The notes beneath the pieces are model-generated. The model was not told where the DNA came from, ran no database searches, and was given only the letters and a program-made list of their open reading frames with translations. The position numbers and the translations under genes were made by a program. From FEN-1219 sp036563665 (GTDB lineage: Bacteria > Pseudomonadota > Gammaproteobacteria > Steroidobacterales > Rariloculaceae), in assembly GCA_036563665.1 (NCBI GenBank), contig DATCLY010000058.1, forward strand, positions 62,001 to 126,000: a stretch of DNA of 64,000 bases. The letters are read 5' to 3'. Below, piece by piece: positions 25,801 through 33,899 of the stretch (position 1 is its first letter; every line of letters begins with the position of its first letter).

Positions 25801-26339
25801 AGGCGGTGGCGCGCAGCTACTTCGCGCTGCTCGCGTACAAGGACGAATACGAGGTCGCGCGGCTCTACACCGAGACGGACTTCCTCGAGAGCGTGCGCCG
25901 CAATTTCGGCGACGGCGTGAAGATCGCCTTCCACTTCTCGCCGCCGCTCTTCGCCCGCCACGATCCCGACACGGGTCGACCCCGGAAGTACCGCTTCGGT
26001 CCCTGGGTGCTGCCGATGCTGCGCCTGCTCGCGCGCGGCCGGCGGCTGCGCGGCACGCGGCTCGATCCGTTCCGCTTCTCGGCGGACCGCCGCCTCGAGC
26101 GCGAGCTGCTGGCGTGGTTCGAGGCGTTGCTCGCGCGGCTCGTGGACGAGCTCGACGAGCCGCGGTTCGAGCTCGCGGTGGAGCTCGCGCGGCTGCCGCA
26201 GTCGATTCGCGGCTACGGGCCCATCAAGCGGGAAGCGGCGGAGAAGGCGCGCGCCCGCGAGCGGGAGCTCCTCGACGCCTGGGCGCGCGCCGTGCGATCG
26301 CCCGTGAGCGTGCGCAGGGCGCGTGCGACGGCGGCATGA
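22860..26339 (+). CDS. Single-chain indolepyruvate:ferredoxin oxidoreductase-type enzyme
   Basis: The ATG at 22860 gives 1159 residues. In order: a pyruvate-oxidoreductase-like N-terminal part (AGFVSGYRGSPLGGLDRELW), a thiamine-diphosphate part with cluster cysteines (HFCSGCPHNTSTRVPEGSRA), a cysteine-rich segment (VCEGCGDCNARSNCLSVMSF), a gamma-type domain (ILIAGIGGTGVVTASGLLGL) and a C-terminal extension of about 300 residues. This is the fused, aerobic kind of 2-oxo acid oxidoreductase acting on aryl- or branched-chain 2-oxo acids with CoA. It may share an operon with the dehydratase gene. Confidence 0.9.
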   Translation: MQLRQIERLDECYRLETGTVYMTGLQALVRVLLTQHYRDRRAGLRTAGFVSGYRGSPLGGLDRELWRAQRYLDAAHVKFQPGLNEDLAATSIWGSQQTGLFAGARYDGVFALWYGKGPGVDRSGDAFKHGNAAGSSRYGGVLTVAGDDHTCKSSSLPHQSEYAFMDAMIPVLNPADVQEILEFGLLGFELSRYSGCWIALKITQETADATQTVVLEADRRIVTPDFELPPGGLNIRWPDPPNDQEYRLQRYKLPAALAFAHANNLNHTVIDSRNPRFGIVTTGKAHLDVLQALEDLGITAARAAEIGIKVFKVGMNWPLEPQAIRRFAEGLDEIIVVEEKRPVVENQLKEQLYNWHAKLRPLIIGKYDEHGEWILPSTGELTPARVARVLAKRLQRFYSSSDIEERVRFLEQQERRLAVHTTDVQRLPHFCSGCPHNTSTRVPEGSRAVGGIGCHYMAAWMERDTVTFTQMGGEGATWIGLAPFTDTPHVFQNLGDGTYAHSGILAIRAAVAAGVNITYKILYNDAVAMTGGQPVEGDLTVGRVARQLLAEGVQPVVVVTDDPTRYAGRTDLPPGVEVHHRRKLDRVQRELRERKGVSALIYDQTCATELHRKRKRGLAPPATRRVMINELVCEGCGDCNARSNCLSVMSFDTEFGRKRRINQSSCTQDLSCLEGFCPSFVTLEGAERNPPRPLANEPLPPLPEPPQVEPRVVHNILIAGIGGTGVVTASGLLGLAAHLEGKAVLQLDQTGLAQRFGAVFSHVRISADRERMHGMRIPDGQVDVLLGADLLVAGSKEALTMLSPERSAVVVNTHEEMPPRFIRERDLEFPSRALLAGLRAASRCDALATVDATRLASVLLGDSIAANVLLLGFAFQRGLLPVSGAALYRALELYGVNVAENKRAFDWGRFAAARPEAAERLAAKAERRTVLADSFEEVVAVRARFLEEYQDRAYAARYTAWVERVRAAEQGVRPGSTELAEAVARSYFALLAYKDEYEVARLYTETDFLESVRRNFGDGVKIAFHFSPPLFARHDPDTGRPRKYRFGPWVLPMLRLLARGRRLRGTRLDPFRFSADRRLERELLAWFEALLARLVDELDEPRFELAVELARLPQSIRGYGPIKREAAEKARARERELLDAWARAVRSPVSVRRARATAA

Positions 26340-26378
26340 GGGCGGCGACGAGCCGGCGCGCCGGCCCGAGACCGCCAA

Positions 26379-26723
26379 TTACATCTTTCGACGACGCGCT
26401 TCCTCCGCGGTGGCGCAGCGGATGCAGCGGTCTGCGAACGGATGGGCCTTGAGACGCGCCATGGGTATCTCTTCGCCGCAGTCGATGCAGATCCCGTAGG
26501 TGTTGTTCTTCATCTGCTCGAGTGCCTTCGCGATCTTGCTGAGCTCGATACGCGCCTCGTTGCCGAGCGCGTCCACGACCTCGGCGTTCTCCAGCTCCTG
26601 AGCCTGCTCCTGCGAGTCTGCGCTGCGACCCGCCGTGAGGTTGCCCTTGATGCGCTCGAGGCGCTCCGTCAGCTCGCGCTGCTTGACGATGAGCCTTTCG
26701 CGAATCTCGGCATACTGGTCCAT
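26379..26723 (-). CDS. DksA/TraR-type zinc finger protein
   Basis: The 114-residue protein has an N-terminal helical hairpin (RERLIVKQRELTERLERIKG) and a C-terminal four-cysteine zinc finger: GICIDCGEEIPMARL and DRCIRCATAEEARRRK. That is shorter than DksA itself (about 150 residues) and similar to the short DksA-like proteins that enter the RNA polymerase secondary channel. It lies convergent to the oxidoreductase gene with a 39-nt gap, and is monocistronic. Confidence 0.9.
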   Translation of the reverse strand: MDQYAEIRERLIVKQRELTERLERIKGNLTAGRSADSQEQAQELENAEVVDALGNEARIELSKIAKALEQMKNNTYGICIDCGEEIPMARLKAHPFADRCIRCATAEEARRRKM

Positions 26724-26947
26724 ACGGCAGCATCTCCATCATCTTCGCTGGCATCCCGCCGGCGTTCCGGCGGTCGGCGTTGGCCGAGCAGGGCAGGGAC
26801 GGCCAGGTTTTGTTCCGGGCGCGGCCGCGCCCGTTGGCGATCGCTCGACGCGGCGGCCCGCTCGCGCGCCGCACGGTTCCCGGTCCCCTCGACCCAAGGA
26901 TAGCTCGTCTCGCAGGCGAGACCAACGCCGCCACCGGCGCCGCGGCG

Positions 26948-26956
26948 TGCGATAGT
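26948..26956 (+). promoter_or_regulatory. Extended -10 candidate 6 nt before the DUF72 start
   Basis: TGCGATAGT fits TG-N-(-10) and ends 6 nt before the ATG at 26963. There is no Shine-Dalgarno sequence between them, so the message could be leaderless. Confidence 0.35.
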
Positions 26957-26962
26957 AGGCGC

Positions 26963-27700
26963 ATGCGCATCCTGGCCGGCACCAGCGGGTTTTCCTACAA
27001 GGAGTGGAAGGGTCCCTTCTACCCGGAGCGCCTGCCAGCCGCCCAGATGCTCGAGTTCTACGCGAGCCGGCTCCCGGCGGTGGAGATCAACAACACGTTC
27101 TACCGCTTGCCGAGCCCGGCCCTGCTCGAAGGCTGGCGGGCGCAGGTACCGCCGTCGTTCCGGTTCGCGCTCAAGGCCCCCCGACGCATCAGCCACGTGA
27201 AGCGCCTGCGGGGCTGCGAGGAGGACCTGCGGTATTTCCTCGGCGTGGCGGACGCGCTCGGCGCGTCGCTCGCCTGCGTGCTCGTGCAGCTGCCGCCGTT
27301 CATGAAGGCCGACCCGGGTTTGCTCGCCGCGTTCACGGAGCTGTTGCCAAACGGGACGAAGGCGGCGTTCGAGTTCCGGAACGCTTCCTGGTTCACCGAC
27401 GGCGCCTACGAGACGCTCGCCGCGCGCAACCTCGCGCTCGTGGTGAGCCAGAGCGACGAGCGGTCGAGGGTGGACTTGCCGTGGACGGCGGACTGGGCGT
27501 ATCTGCGGCTGCGCAAGCCCGACTACGACGAGCGCGAGCTCACGGCGTGGCTCGAGCGGCTGCGCGCGGCGCCGCTCGTCGAAGCGCACGTCTTCTTCAA
27601 GCACGAGGACGAAGCGCGGGGTCCGAAGCTCGCCGAGCGTTTCCTCGCGCTCGCCGCCGAGCGCAGGCACGCGTCGGCGGAGCCGCCCGCGGCCACGTGA
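26963..27700 (+). CDS. DUF72-family protein
   Basis: I choose the ATG at 26963, giving 245 residues that begin MRILAGTSGFSYKEWKGPFY, the typical DUF72 opening. Other family features are LPAVEINNTFYRLPSPALLE, FRFALKAPRRISHVKRL and VLVQLPPFMKADPG. The fold is a TIM-like barrel of unknown biochemical activity. The protein is cytosolic. It is convergent with the MerR-TPR gene with a 21-nt gap. Confidence 0.88.
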   Translation: MRILAGTSGFSYKEWKGPFYPERLPAAQMLEFYASRLPAVEINNTFYRLPSPALLEGWRAQVPPSFRFALKAPRRISHVKRLRGCEEDLRYFLGVADALGASLACVLVQLPPFMKADPGLLAAFTELLPNGTKAAFEFRNASWFTDGAYETLAARNLALVVSQSDERSRVDLPWTADWAYLRLRKPDYDERELTAWLERLRAAPLVEAHVFFKHEDEARGPKLAERFLALAAERRHASAEPPAAT

Positions 27701-27721
27701 GCCGCGCGGCCGCCGACGCCG

Positions 27722-28558
27722 TCACTTGCGCGTGTGGCGGGTCAGGGCCTTGAAGCGGGCGAGGTGGCGCAACGCCGCGCGCAGGTCGCCGATCTGCTCG
27801 TACAGGCGCGCGAGGTTGTAGTGCACGTCGGCGGGATGCGCTTCGAGCTTCGCCGCCTCTTCGTAGGTTTCGATGGCGGCGCGCGTGTAGCCCTGATCCT
27901 CGAGCACTACCCCCAAGTTGAAGCGCGCGATTGGATGCTCCGGGTCGTACGCGAGCGCCTCGCGATAGAGCCGCTCCGCTTCCGCGAGCGCGCCGGCCGA
28001 ATGGCGCAGGCGGCCCAGGTTGATCCGCGCCGCCACGTGCTCCGGCGACGCCTGCAGCGCCCGCCGGTAGGCCGCCTCCGCTTCGGCGCTCGCGCCCCGG
28101 TTCTCGTGCTCCAGGCCGATCTCGAACCACTCCTCCGCGGTTTCCATGGCGCGCGTGGGCGGCTCGGGCGCGCGGCGCCGGAGCGGCGCGACCTTGCCGC
28201 TGCGCGACTCCAGGCTGAAGTCGAGCAGGCGCTGCCGCGTCTCGGGCTCCCAAGCGGACTTGTCGTCGCGGACGAGCACGCGGTCGTCCTCGATCTGCAC
28301 CCGCACGGCCGACAGCGGCCGGTCGGGCGGCAGCTGCTGGGCGATGGCCTTGAGCGCGCTCCACAGGCGCCGGGGCGCCACCTTCGCCTCGTCCAGACCC
28401 TTAGCGGTGCGCAGCAGCACGAGGTCCTGGAACGAGAACAGATACCGGCCCGTGGGCGTGCGCTGCGGGTGGAGGAAGCCGGCCCGTGCGAGCGCGCGAA
28501 TGCGTGCAGGACGCATGTCGAGCAGCTCGGCCACTTCGTGCGTCGAATACGCCTTCAT
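27722..28558 (-). CDS. MerR-type HTH plus TPR regulator-like protein
   Basis: The 278-residue protein starts with a MerR-like helix-turn-helix (YSTHEVAELLDMRPARIRAL, about residues 4-70), followed by a linker domain and about four TPR units such as EWFEIGLEHENRGASAEAEA and ADVHYNLARLYEQIGDLRAA. There is no coiled-coil dimerisation helix or ligand domain of classic MerR. The gene is 10 nt downstream of ku on the same strand, so the two are probably one operon. It may regulate the end-joining genes, which is an inference from position. Confidence 0.85.
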   Translation of the reverse strand: MKAYSTHEVAELLDMRPARIRALARAGFLHPQRTPTGRYLFSFQDLVLLRTAKGLDEAKVAPRRLWSALKAIAQQLPPDRPLSAVRVQIEDDRVLVRDDKSAWEPETRQRLLDFSLESRSGKVAPLRRRAPEPPTRAMETAEEWFEIGLEHENRGASAEAEAAYRRALQASPEHVAARINLGRLRHSAGALAEAERLYREALAYDPEHPIARFNLGVVLEDQGYTRAAIETYEEAAKLEAHPADVHYNLARLYEQIGDLRAALRHLARFKALTRHTRK

Positions 28559-28568
28559 CGACGGCGGA

Positions 28569-29420
28569 TCAACGTGCGGCGCGTCGCTTGGCGGGCTGTT
28601 TCTTGCGCGCCGTCTTCTTCGTGTCCGGTTGAGCGGGTTTGCGCGTGCCGCCCGCGGCGAGGCTGGCCTTCAGCGCTTCCATGATGTCGATGATCTTGTG
28701 CTCGGGCTCCGCGACGGGCGCCACGGTGATGTCCTCGCCCTCCACCTTGCGCTGGATGAGCTCGAGCATGCGCTCGCGGACCTCGTCGCGGTACTTCTCG
28801 GGCTTGAACTCGTCGGTGGCCGTCTGCTCCACGAGCTGCTTCGCGAGCGCGAGCTCCTCGGGCTTGATGACGGCCTCCTCGATGGGCACCTCGGAGAACG
28901 GCCGCAGCTCGTCCGGGTAGTGGAGCTGCTCCATCACGAGGCCGTCCTCGAGGGGGCGCACCATGACCAGGTGCTGCTTGCCGCGGGCCGCGTACTTGCC
29001 GAGCGCCGCGCGGCCGGTCTCCCGCAGCGCCCGGGCGAGCAGCCGATACGCGCGTGCGCCGCCCTTGTCGGGCCCGAGGTAGTACGCCTTGTCGAGATAG
29101 AGGCGATCCACCTGCTCGGCGCGCACGAACTCGGCGATGTCGATGGTGTGAGTGGCGACGGCTTCGAGTGCCTTGAGCTCCTCGGGCTCGAAGAGCACGT
29201 AGCGGCCCTTCGCGAACTCGTAGCCTTTGACGATCTCCTCGCGGGGCACGACCTCGCCGGTCTTGGAGGAGACGAGCTGCTGCTTCACGCGCGAGCCGTC
29301 GCGCCGGTCGATCTGATTGAAACGGATCTCGTGGCCCGATTCCGCCGTCGAATAGAGCTTGACGGGGATCGACACGAGGCCGAAGGAAATCGTCGCGGCG
29401 GACAGTGCTCGCGCAGCCAT
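28569..29420 (-). CDS. ku: Ku DNA end-binding protein
   Basis: The 283-residue protein has the bacterial Ku core: AATISFGLVSIPVKLYSTAE at the N-terminus, DRLYLDKAYYLGPDKGGARA in the middle and EALKASLAAG near the end, then a Lys/Ala-rich basic tail (KKTARKKQPAKRRAAR) of the kind that helps DNA binding. Ku dimers thread onto broken DNA ends and recruit LigD for non-homologous end joining. The gene is head to head with ligD, only 13 nt apart. Confidence 0.97.
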   Translation of the reverse strand: MAARALSAATISFGLVSIPVKLYSTAESGHEIRFNQIDRRDGSRVKQQLVSSKTGEVVPREEIVKGYEFAKGRYVLFEPEELKALEAVATHTIDIAEFVRAEQVDRLYLDKAYYLGPDKGGARAYRLLARALRETGRAALGKYAARGKQHLVMVRPLEDGLVMEQLHYPDELRPFSEVPIEEAVIKPEELALAKQLVEQTATDEFKPEKYRDEVRERMLELIQRKVEGEDITVAPVAEPEHKIIDIMEALKASLAAGGTRKPAQPDTKKTARKKQPAKRRAAR

Positions 29421-29433
29421 TCGCGGATCATAT

Positions 29434-31953
29434 ATGCTCGGCGGCGACGTGGCAACGAAAAATGCCGGAAAACTAGAGACTTATCGCGCCAAGCGGAACA
29501 CGGAGCGAACTCCGGAGCCGTTCGGCGGCGGCCGGGCGGGCAGCCGGCGGTTCGTCGTGCAGCTGCACGCCGCCCGCCGCCGGCACTACGACTTCAGGCT
29601 CGAATGGGACGGCGTGCTGAAGTCCTGGGCCGTCCCCAAGGGACCGTCGCCGAACCCCGCCGACAAGCGCCTGGCCGTGCAGGTGGAGGATCACCCGGTC
29701 GAGTACGCGGGCTTCGAGGGCCTCATTCCCGCGGGCAACTACGGCGCGGGGGCGGTGATCGTCTGGGACCGCGGCCAGTGGGTGCCGCTCGGCGATTTCG
29801 GGGCGGGCCTCGAGTCGGGCAAGCTGCTGTTCGAGCTGCGGGGGTACAAGCTGCGCGGCAAGTGGACGCTCGTGAAGACGCGGCGGGGCGCGAACGAGTG
29901 GCTGCTCATCAAGGAGCGCGACGCGCTCGCGAGCGAGCGCGGCACGGAGGACTACCCGCCGGAGTCGATCCTGTCGGGGCGCACGGTGGAGGCGCTCGCG
30001 GCGGGCGATGACCGCACGGCGCCGCTCGTGAAGCGACTCGAGGCGCTGCGCGCGCCGCGGCGCCGGCTCGACTGGGAACGGTTGAAGCCGATGCTCGCGA
30101 CGAGCGGCCGCGCGTTCTCGCGCCCCGGATGGGTGTTCGAGATCAAGTACGACGGCTATCGGCTGTTCGCCGCGAAGCGCGACGGCGTCGTCACGCTGCG
30201 CTCGCGCGCCGGGAACGACTTCACGGCGAGCTTCCCCGACATCGCCGACGTCGTGGCGGCCCTGCCGTACGACACATTCGTCATCGACGGCGAGGCGGTC
30301 GTGCACGACGAGCGCGGGCTGCCGAGCTTCGAGCGCCTGCAGAAGCGGGGACGGCTGCAGAACCGGGCGGACATCGAGCGCGCGTCCGTCGAGCTGCCGG
30401 CCGCGTTCTACGCGTTCGACCTGCCGTACTTCGAAGGCTTCGATCTGCGCGACCTGCCGCTGCTCGCTCGCAAGGAGCTGCTGCGAGCCGCGCTGCCGCC
30501 CGTCGGGCCGCTGCGCTTCTCCGACCACATCGCCGAGCGCGGCGAGGAGATGTTCGCGAGCGTCGAGTCGATGGGCCTCGAGGGCGTGGTGGCGAAGCGC
30601 GCGGACTCGAAGTACGTGGGCCGGCGCTCCGCCGACTGGGTCAAGGTCGCCGCGGCTCGCACGCACGACTTCGTGGTCGTGGGCTACACGCGGCCGAAGT
30701 CGGCGGGCGGCGGGTTGGGCGCTCTCCTGCTCGGCGAGCATCGGGGCGGCGAGCTCCGTTACGCGGGCCGCGTGGGCACGGGATTCTCCCACCGTCAGCT
30801 CGAGGCGCTGCGGGCGGCGCTCGACCGCCTGCCGCCGGCGCCGCCGCCGCCGGGCGCGCCCGCGGAGCGGGGCGCGGTGTGGGTGGCCGGCGGCCCGGTC
30901 GTGACCGTCAAATACAAGGAGCGCACGGCCGACGGCGTGCTGCGCCAGCCCGTGTTCGAGCGCGTGCGGGACGACAAGACGGCGGCCGAGTGCGTGGCGG
31001 AAGAGGAGCGCGCGCTCCCCGAGCCCCCGGTCGCGCCCGCGGCGCGCACGGTGGACTTCACCAACCTCGACAAGGTGTTCTGGCCGGCGGACGGGCTCAC
31101 GAAGGGCGACCTGGTCGCCTACTACGAGCGCGTAGCACGCTGGCTCCTGCCCTATCTGCGGGACCGGCCCGTGGTGCTCACGCGTTACCCCGACGGCATC
31201 GAGGGCAAGTCGTTCTTCCAGAAGGACGCGCCGGCGTACGCCCCGGACTGGGTGCGGCTCGAGACGATGTGGAGCGAGCAGGCGCAGCGGGAGCTGCGCT
31301 ACTTCGTGCTGGACGACGTGGAGTCGCTGCTCTACGTGGCGAACATGGCGACGATCCCGCTGCACGTCTGGTCGAGCCGCATGGCCTCGCTCGAGCGCCC
31401 GGACTGGTGCATCGTCGATCTCGACCCGAAGGGCGCGCGGCTCACCGACGTGGTGGCGATCGCGCGCTTCCTGCACGCCCTCTGCGACGACGTCGGCCTG
31501 CCGTGCTACGTGAAGACCAGCGGCTCGAGCGGGCTGCACCTGCTGATCCCGCTCGGCGCGCGCTACACGTACGAGCAGTCGCGCACGCTCGCGGAGCTGC
31601 TCGCGCGCGTGACGGTGCGCGCCTTGCCCGACGTCGCGACGGTGACGCGCGCCGTGGGCAGCCGCGGCGGCAAGGTGTATCTCGACTACCTGCAGAACGG
31701 CCACGGCAGGCTGCTCGCGGCGCCGTTCAGCGTCCGCGCCCTGCCGGGGGCGCCCGTCTCGATGCCGCTCGAGTGGCGGCACGTCACGAAGCGTCTCGAT
31801 CTCGCGCGGTTCAACATCCGCACGGCGCCCGCACGGCTCGAGGAGCACGGCGACCCGCTCGCGCGCGTGCTCACGGAGACCATCGACCTCGCCGCGGTGC
31901 TCGAGGCCCTGGCGCGCCGCGTGCGGCGGGAGGCTCGGGCGCGAGCGCGCTAG
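29434..31953 (+). CDS. ligD: Multidomain DNA ligase D (phosphoesterase-ligase-polymerase)
   Basis: The ATG at 29434 gives 839 residues; GTG at 29449 is also possible. The N-terminal 3'-phosphoesterase domain has RFVVQLHAARRRHYDFRLEW, the ligase domain has the adenylation lysine in FEIKYDGYRLFAAKRDG and EGVVAKRADSKYVGRR, and the C-terminal primase-polymerase domain begins FTNLDKVFWPADGLTKGD with WCIVDLDPKG as the acidic motif. It processes, fills and joins the ends held by Ku. Domain order is PE-Lig-Pol, the reverse of mycobacterial Pol-PE-Lig proteins in the placement of Pol. Confidence 0.96.
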   Translation: MLGGDVATKNAGKLETYRAKRNTERTPEPFGGGRAGSRRFVVQLHAARRRHYDFRLEWDGVLKSWAVPKGPSPNPADKRLAVQVEDHPVEYAGFEGLIPAGNYGAGAVIVWDRGQWVPLGDFGAGLESGKLLFELRGYKLRGKWTLVKTRRGANEWLLIKERDALASERGTEDYPPESILSGRTVEALAAGDDRTAPLVKRLEALRAPRRRLDWERLKPMLATSGRAFSRPGWVFEIKYDGYRLFAAKRDGVVTLRSRAGNDFTASFPDIADVVAALPYDTFVIDGEAVVHDERGLPSFERLQKRGRLQNRADIERASVELPAAFYAFDLPYFEGFDLRDLPLLARKELLRAALPPVGPLRFSDHIAERGEEMFASVESMGLEGVVAKRADSKYVGRRSADWVKVAAARTHDFVVVGYTRPKSAGGGLGALLLGEHRGGELRYAGRVGTGFSHRQLEALRAALDRLPPAPPPPGAPAERGAVWVAGGPVVTVKYKERTADGVLRQPVFERVRDDKTAAECVAEEERALPEPPVAPAARTVDFTNLDKVFWPADGLTKGDLVAYYERVARWLLPYLRDRPVVLTRYPDGIEGKSFFQKDAPAYAPDWVRLETMWSEQAQRELRYFVLDDVESLLYVANMATIPLHVWSSRMASLERPDWCIVDLDPKGARLTDVVAIARFLHALCDDVGLPCYVKTSGSSGLHLLIPLGARYTYEQSRTLAELLARVTVRALPDVATVTRAVGSRGGKVYLDYLQNGHGRLLAAPFSVRALPGAPVSMPLEWRHVTKRLDLARFNIRTAPARLEEHGDPLARVLTETIDLAAVLEALARRVRREARARAR

Positions 31954-32054
31954 GCCCGCCCCGCCGCCCGCTCGGGCACGTGCGCCGCCTTTCGGGGCGG
32001 CCGGGCAGCGGCTATGCTGGGTTCGTCCGCTTGCCACGACTCGCGAGGAGACCC

Positions 32055-33881
32055 ATGCGGCTTTCGACGATCGCCCTCGCCGTGGCCGCGCTGTCGGCCG
32101 GCGCGGCCTGCTCGCCCCGCGGCGACCAGAGCCCGGACGACGCGGCCGGGACCGACGCGCCCACAGTGCAGGAAGCGCTCGATTTCCTCGCCGCGGCGGA
32201 AGCCGAGCTCGAGGCGCTGACCGAGCTCACGGCGCGCATCGGCTGGGTGCAGGCCAACTTCATCACGTTCGACACGGATTGGCTCGCGGCCAAGGCGGGC
32301 GCCGACTACACGGAGACGGTCGTGCGGCTCGCGAACGAGACGAAGCGCTTCGAGTCGCTGGAGCTGCCGGAGGACGCGGCGCGCAAGATGCGCATCCTGC
32401 GCACCGGGCTCACGCTGCCCGCCCCCACGCGGCCCGGGGCCGCGCAGGAGCTCTCCGAGATCGCCACGTGGCTCGAGTCCACGTACTCCACGGGCACGTA
32501 CACGTACAACGGCGAAGCGCTCGACCTGCCCGCGCTCGAGCGCATCATCGACACGAGCCGCGACCCCGCGGAGCTCGCCGAGGTGTGGGCCGGCTGGCGG
32601 ACGGTGTCCAAGCCGATGGCCGCGCGCTACGCGCGCATGATCGAGATCGCCACCGAAGGCGCACGCGAGCTCGGCTTCGACAATCTCGCGCAGATGTGGC
32701 TGTCGAATTACGACATGGAGCCGGAGGAGGTGGAGCGCGAGGCGAACCGCCTGTGGTCGCAGGTGCGCCCGCTCTACGAGCAGCTCCATTGCCACGTTCG
32801 GGCGCGGCTCAACGAGTTCTACGGCGACGAGGTGCAGCCGGCGGAAGGGCCGATCCGCGCGGACCTGCTGGGCAACATGTGGGCGCAGCAGTGGTCGAAC
32901 ATCCACGACCTCGTGGCGCCGGAGGACGCGGACAGCGGCATCGACCTCACGAAGCTCCTCGTCGAGCAGGGCTACACGCCGGAGCGCATGGTGCGCACCG
33001 GCGAGGCGTTCTTCACCTCGCTCGGCTTCGACCCGCTGCCCGAGACGTTCTGGGAGCGGTCGCTGCTCGTCCAGCCCCGCGACCGGCAGGTGGTCTGCCA
33101 CGCCTCCGCGTGGGACCTCGACTCGCGAGACGACCTGCGCATCAAGATGTGCACCGAGATCAACGCGGAGGATTTCCAGACGATCCACCACGAGCTCGGG
33201 CACAACTTCTATCAGCGCGCCTACTCGGGCCAGGACTTCCTGTTCCGCGACGGCGCGCACGACGGCTTCCACGAGGCGGTGGGCGATTTCATCGCGCTGT
33301 CGATCACGCCCGAGTACCTGCGGCAGATCGGGCTCATCGACGACGTGCCGCCGGCGAGCGCCGACGTCGGCCTGCTGATGCAGCAGGCGCTCGACAAGAT
33401 CGCGTTCCTGCCGTTCGGCCTGCTCATGGACCAGTGGCGCTGGCGCGTGCTGCGCGGCGAGATCGGCCCGGCGGATTACAACGCGGCGTGGTGGCAGCTG
33501 CGGGAGCAGTATCAGGGCGTGCGCCCGCCGGTCGAGCGGCCGGCGGACGCGTTCGATCCGGGCGCGAAATATCACATCCCGGCGAACGTGCCTTACTTGC
33601 GCTACTTCCTGTCGTTCATCATGCAGTTCCAGTTCCACCGCGCGGCGTGCGAGATCGCGGGGTGGGAGGGGCCGCTGCACCGCTGCTCGATCTACGGCAA
33701 CCAGGAAGTCGGCCGCCGCCTCGAGGCGATGCTGGCGATGGGCGCGTCGCGCCCGTGGCCGGAGGCGCTCGAGGCGTTCACGGGCACGCGGCAGATGGAC
33801 GGCGACGCGATCATCGAGTACTTCGCGCCGCTCATGTCGTACCTCGAGGAGCAGAACGCCAACCGCACCTGCGGCTGGTAA
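32055..33881 (+). CDS. M2-family (angiotensin-converting enzyme-like) zinc dipeptidyl carboxypeptidase
   Basis: The ATG at 32055 follows GAGGAG. The 608-residue protein has an exported N-terminus (STIALAVAALSAGAACSPRG) with a possible lipid-attachment Cys19, though the residue at -3 is Gly instead of Leu. The zinc motif is HHELGHNFY (H379, E380, H383) with the third ligand Glu in FHEAVGDFIAL, and the substrate region YFLSFIMQFQFHRAAC is typical. M2 enzymes release dipeptides from peptide C-termini. It is single-domain, like other bacterial members. It ends 19 nt before element R2. Confidence 0.95.
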   Translation: MRLSTIALAVAALSAGAACSPRGDQSPDDAAGTDAPTVQEALDFLAAAEAELEALTELTARIGWVQANFITFDTDWLAAKAGADYTETVVRLANETKRFESLELPEDAARKMRILRTGLTLPAPTRPGAAQELSEIATWLESTYSTGTYTYNGEALDLPALERIIDTSRDPAELAEVWAGWRTVSKPMAARYARMIEIATEGARELGFDNLAQMWLSNYDMEPEEVEREANRLWSQVRPLYEQLHCHVRARLNEFYGDEVQPAEGPIRADLLGNMWAQQWSNIHDLVAPEDADSGIDLTKLLVEQGYTPERMVRTGEAFFTSLGFDPLPETFWERSLLVQPRDRQVVCHASAWDLDSRDDLRIKMCTEINAEDFQTIHHELGHNFYQRAYSGQDFLFRDGAHDGFHEAVGDFIALSITPEYLRQIGLIDDVPPASADVGLLMQQALDKIAFLPFGLLMDQWRWRVLRGEIGPADYNAAWWQLREQYQGVRPPVERPADAFDPGAKYHIPANVPYLRYFLSFIMQFQFHRAACEIAGWEGPLHRCSIYGNQEVGRRLEAMLAMGASRPWPEALEAFTGTRQMDGDAIIEYFAPLMSYLEEQNANRTCGW

Positions 33882-33899
33882 CGCCGCCAACCCCGCCAG

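Noticed and set aside
26353..26364. CCGGCGCGCCGG palindrome after the oxidoreductase gene as a terminator
   Set aside because: It has no loop and no T run and is easily expected in DNA of this composition.
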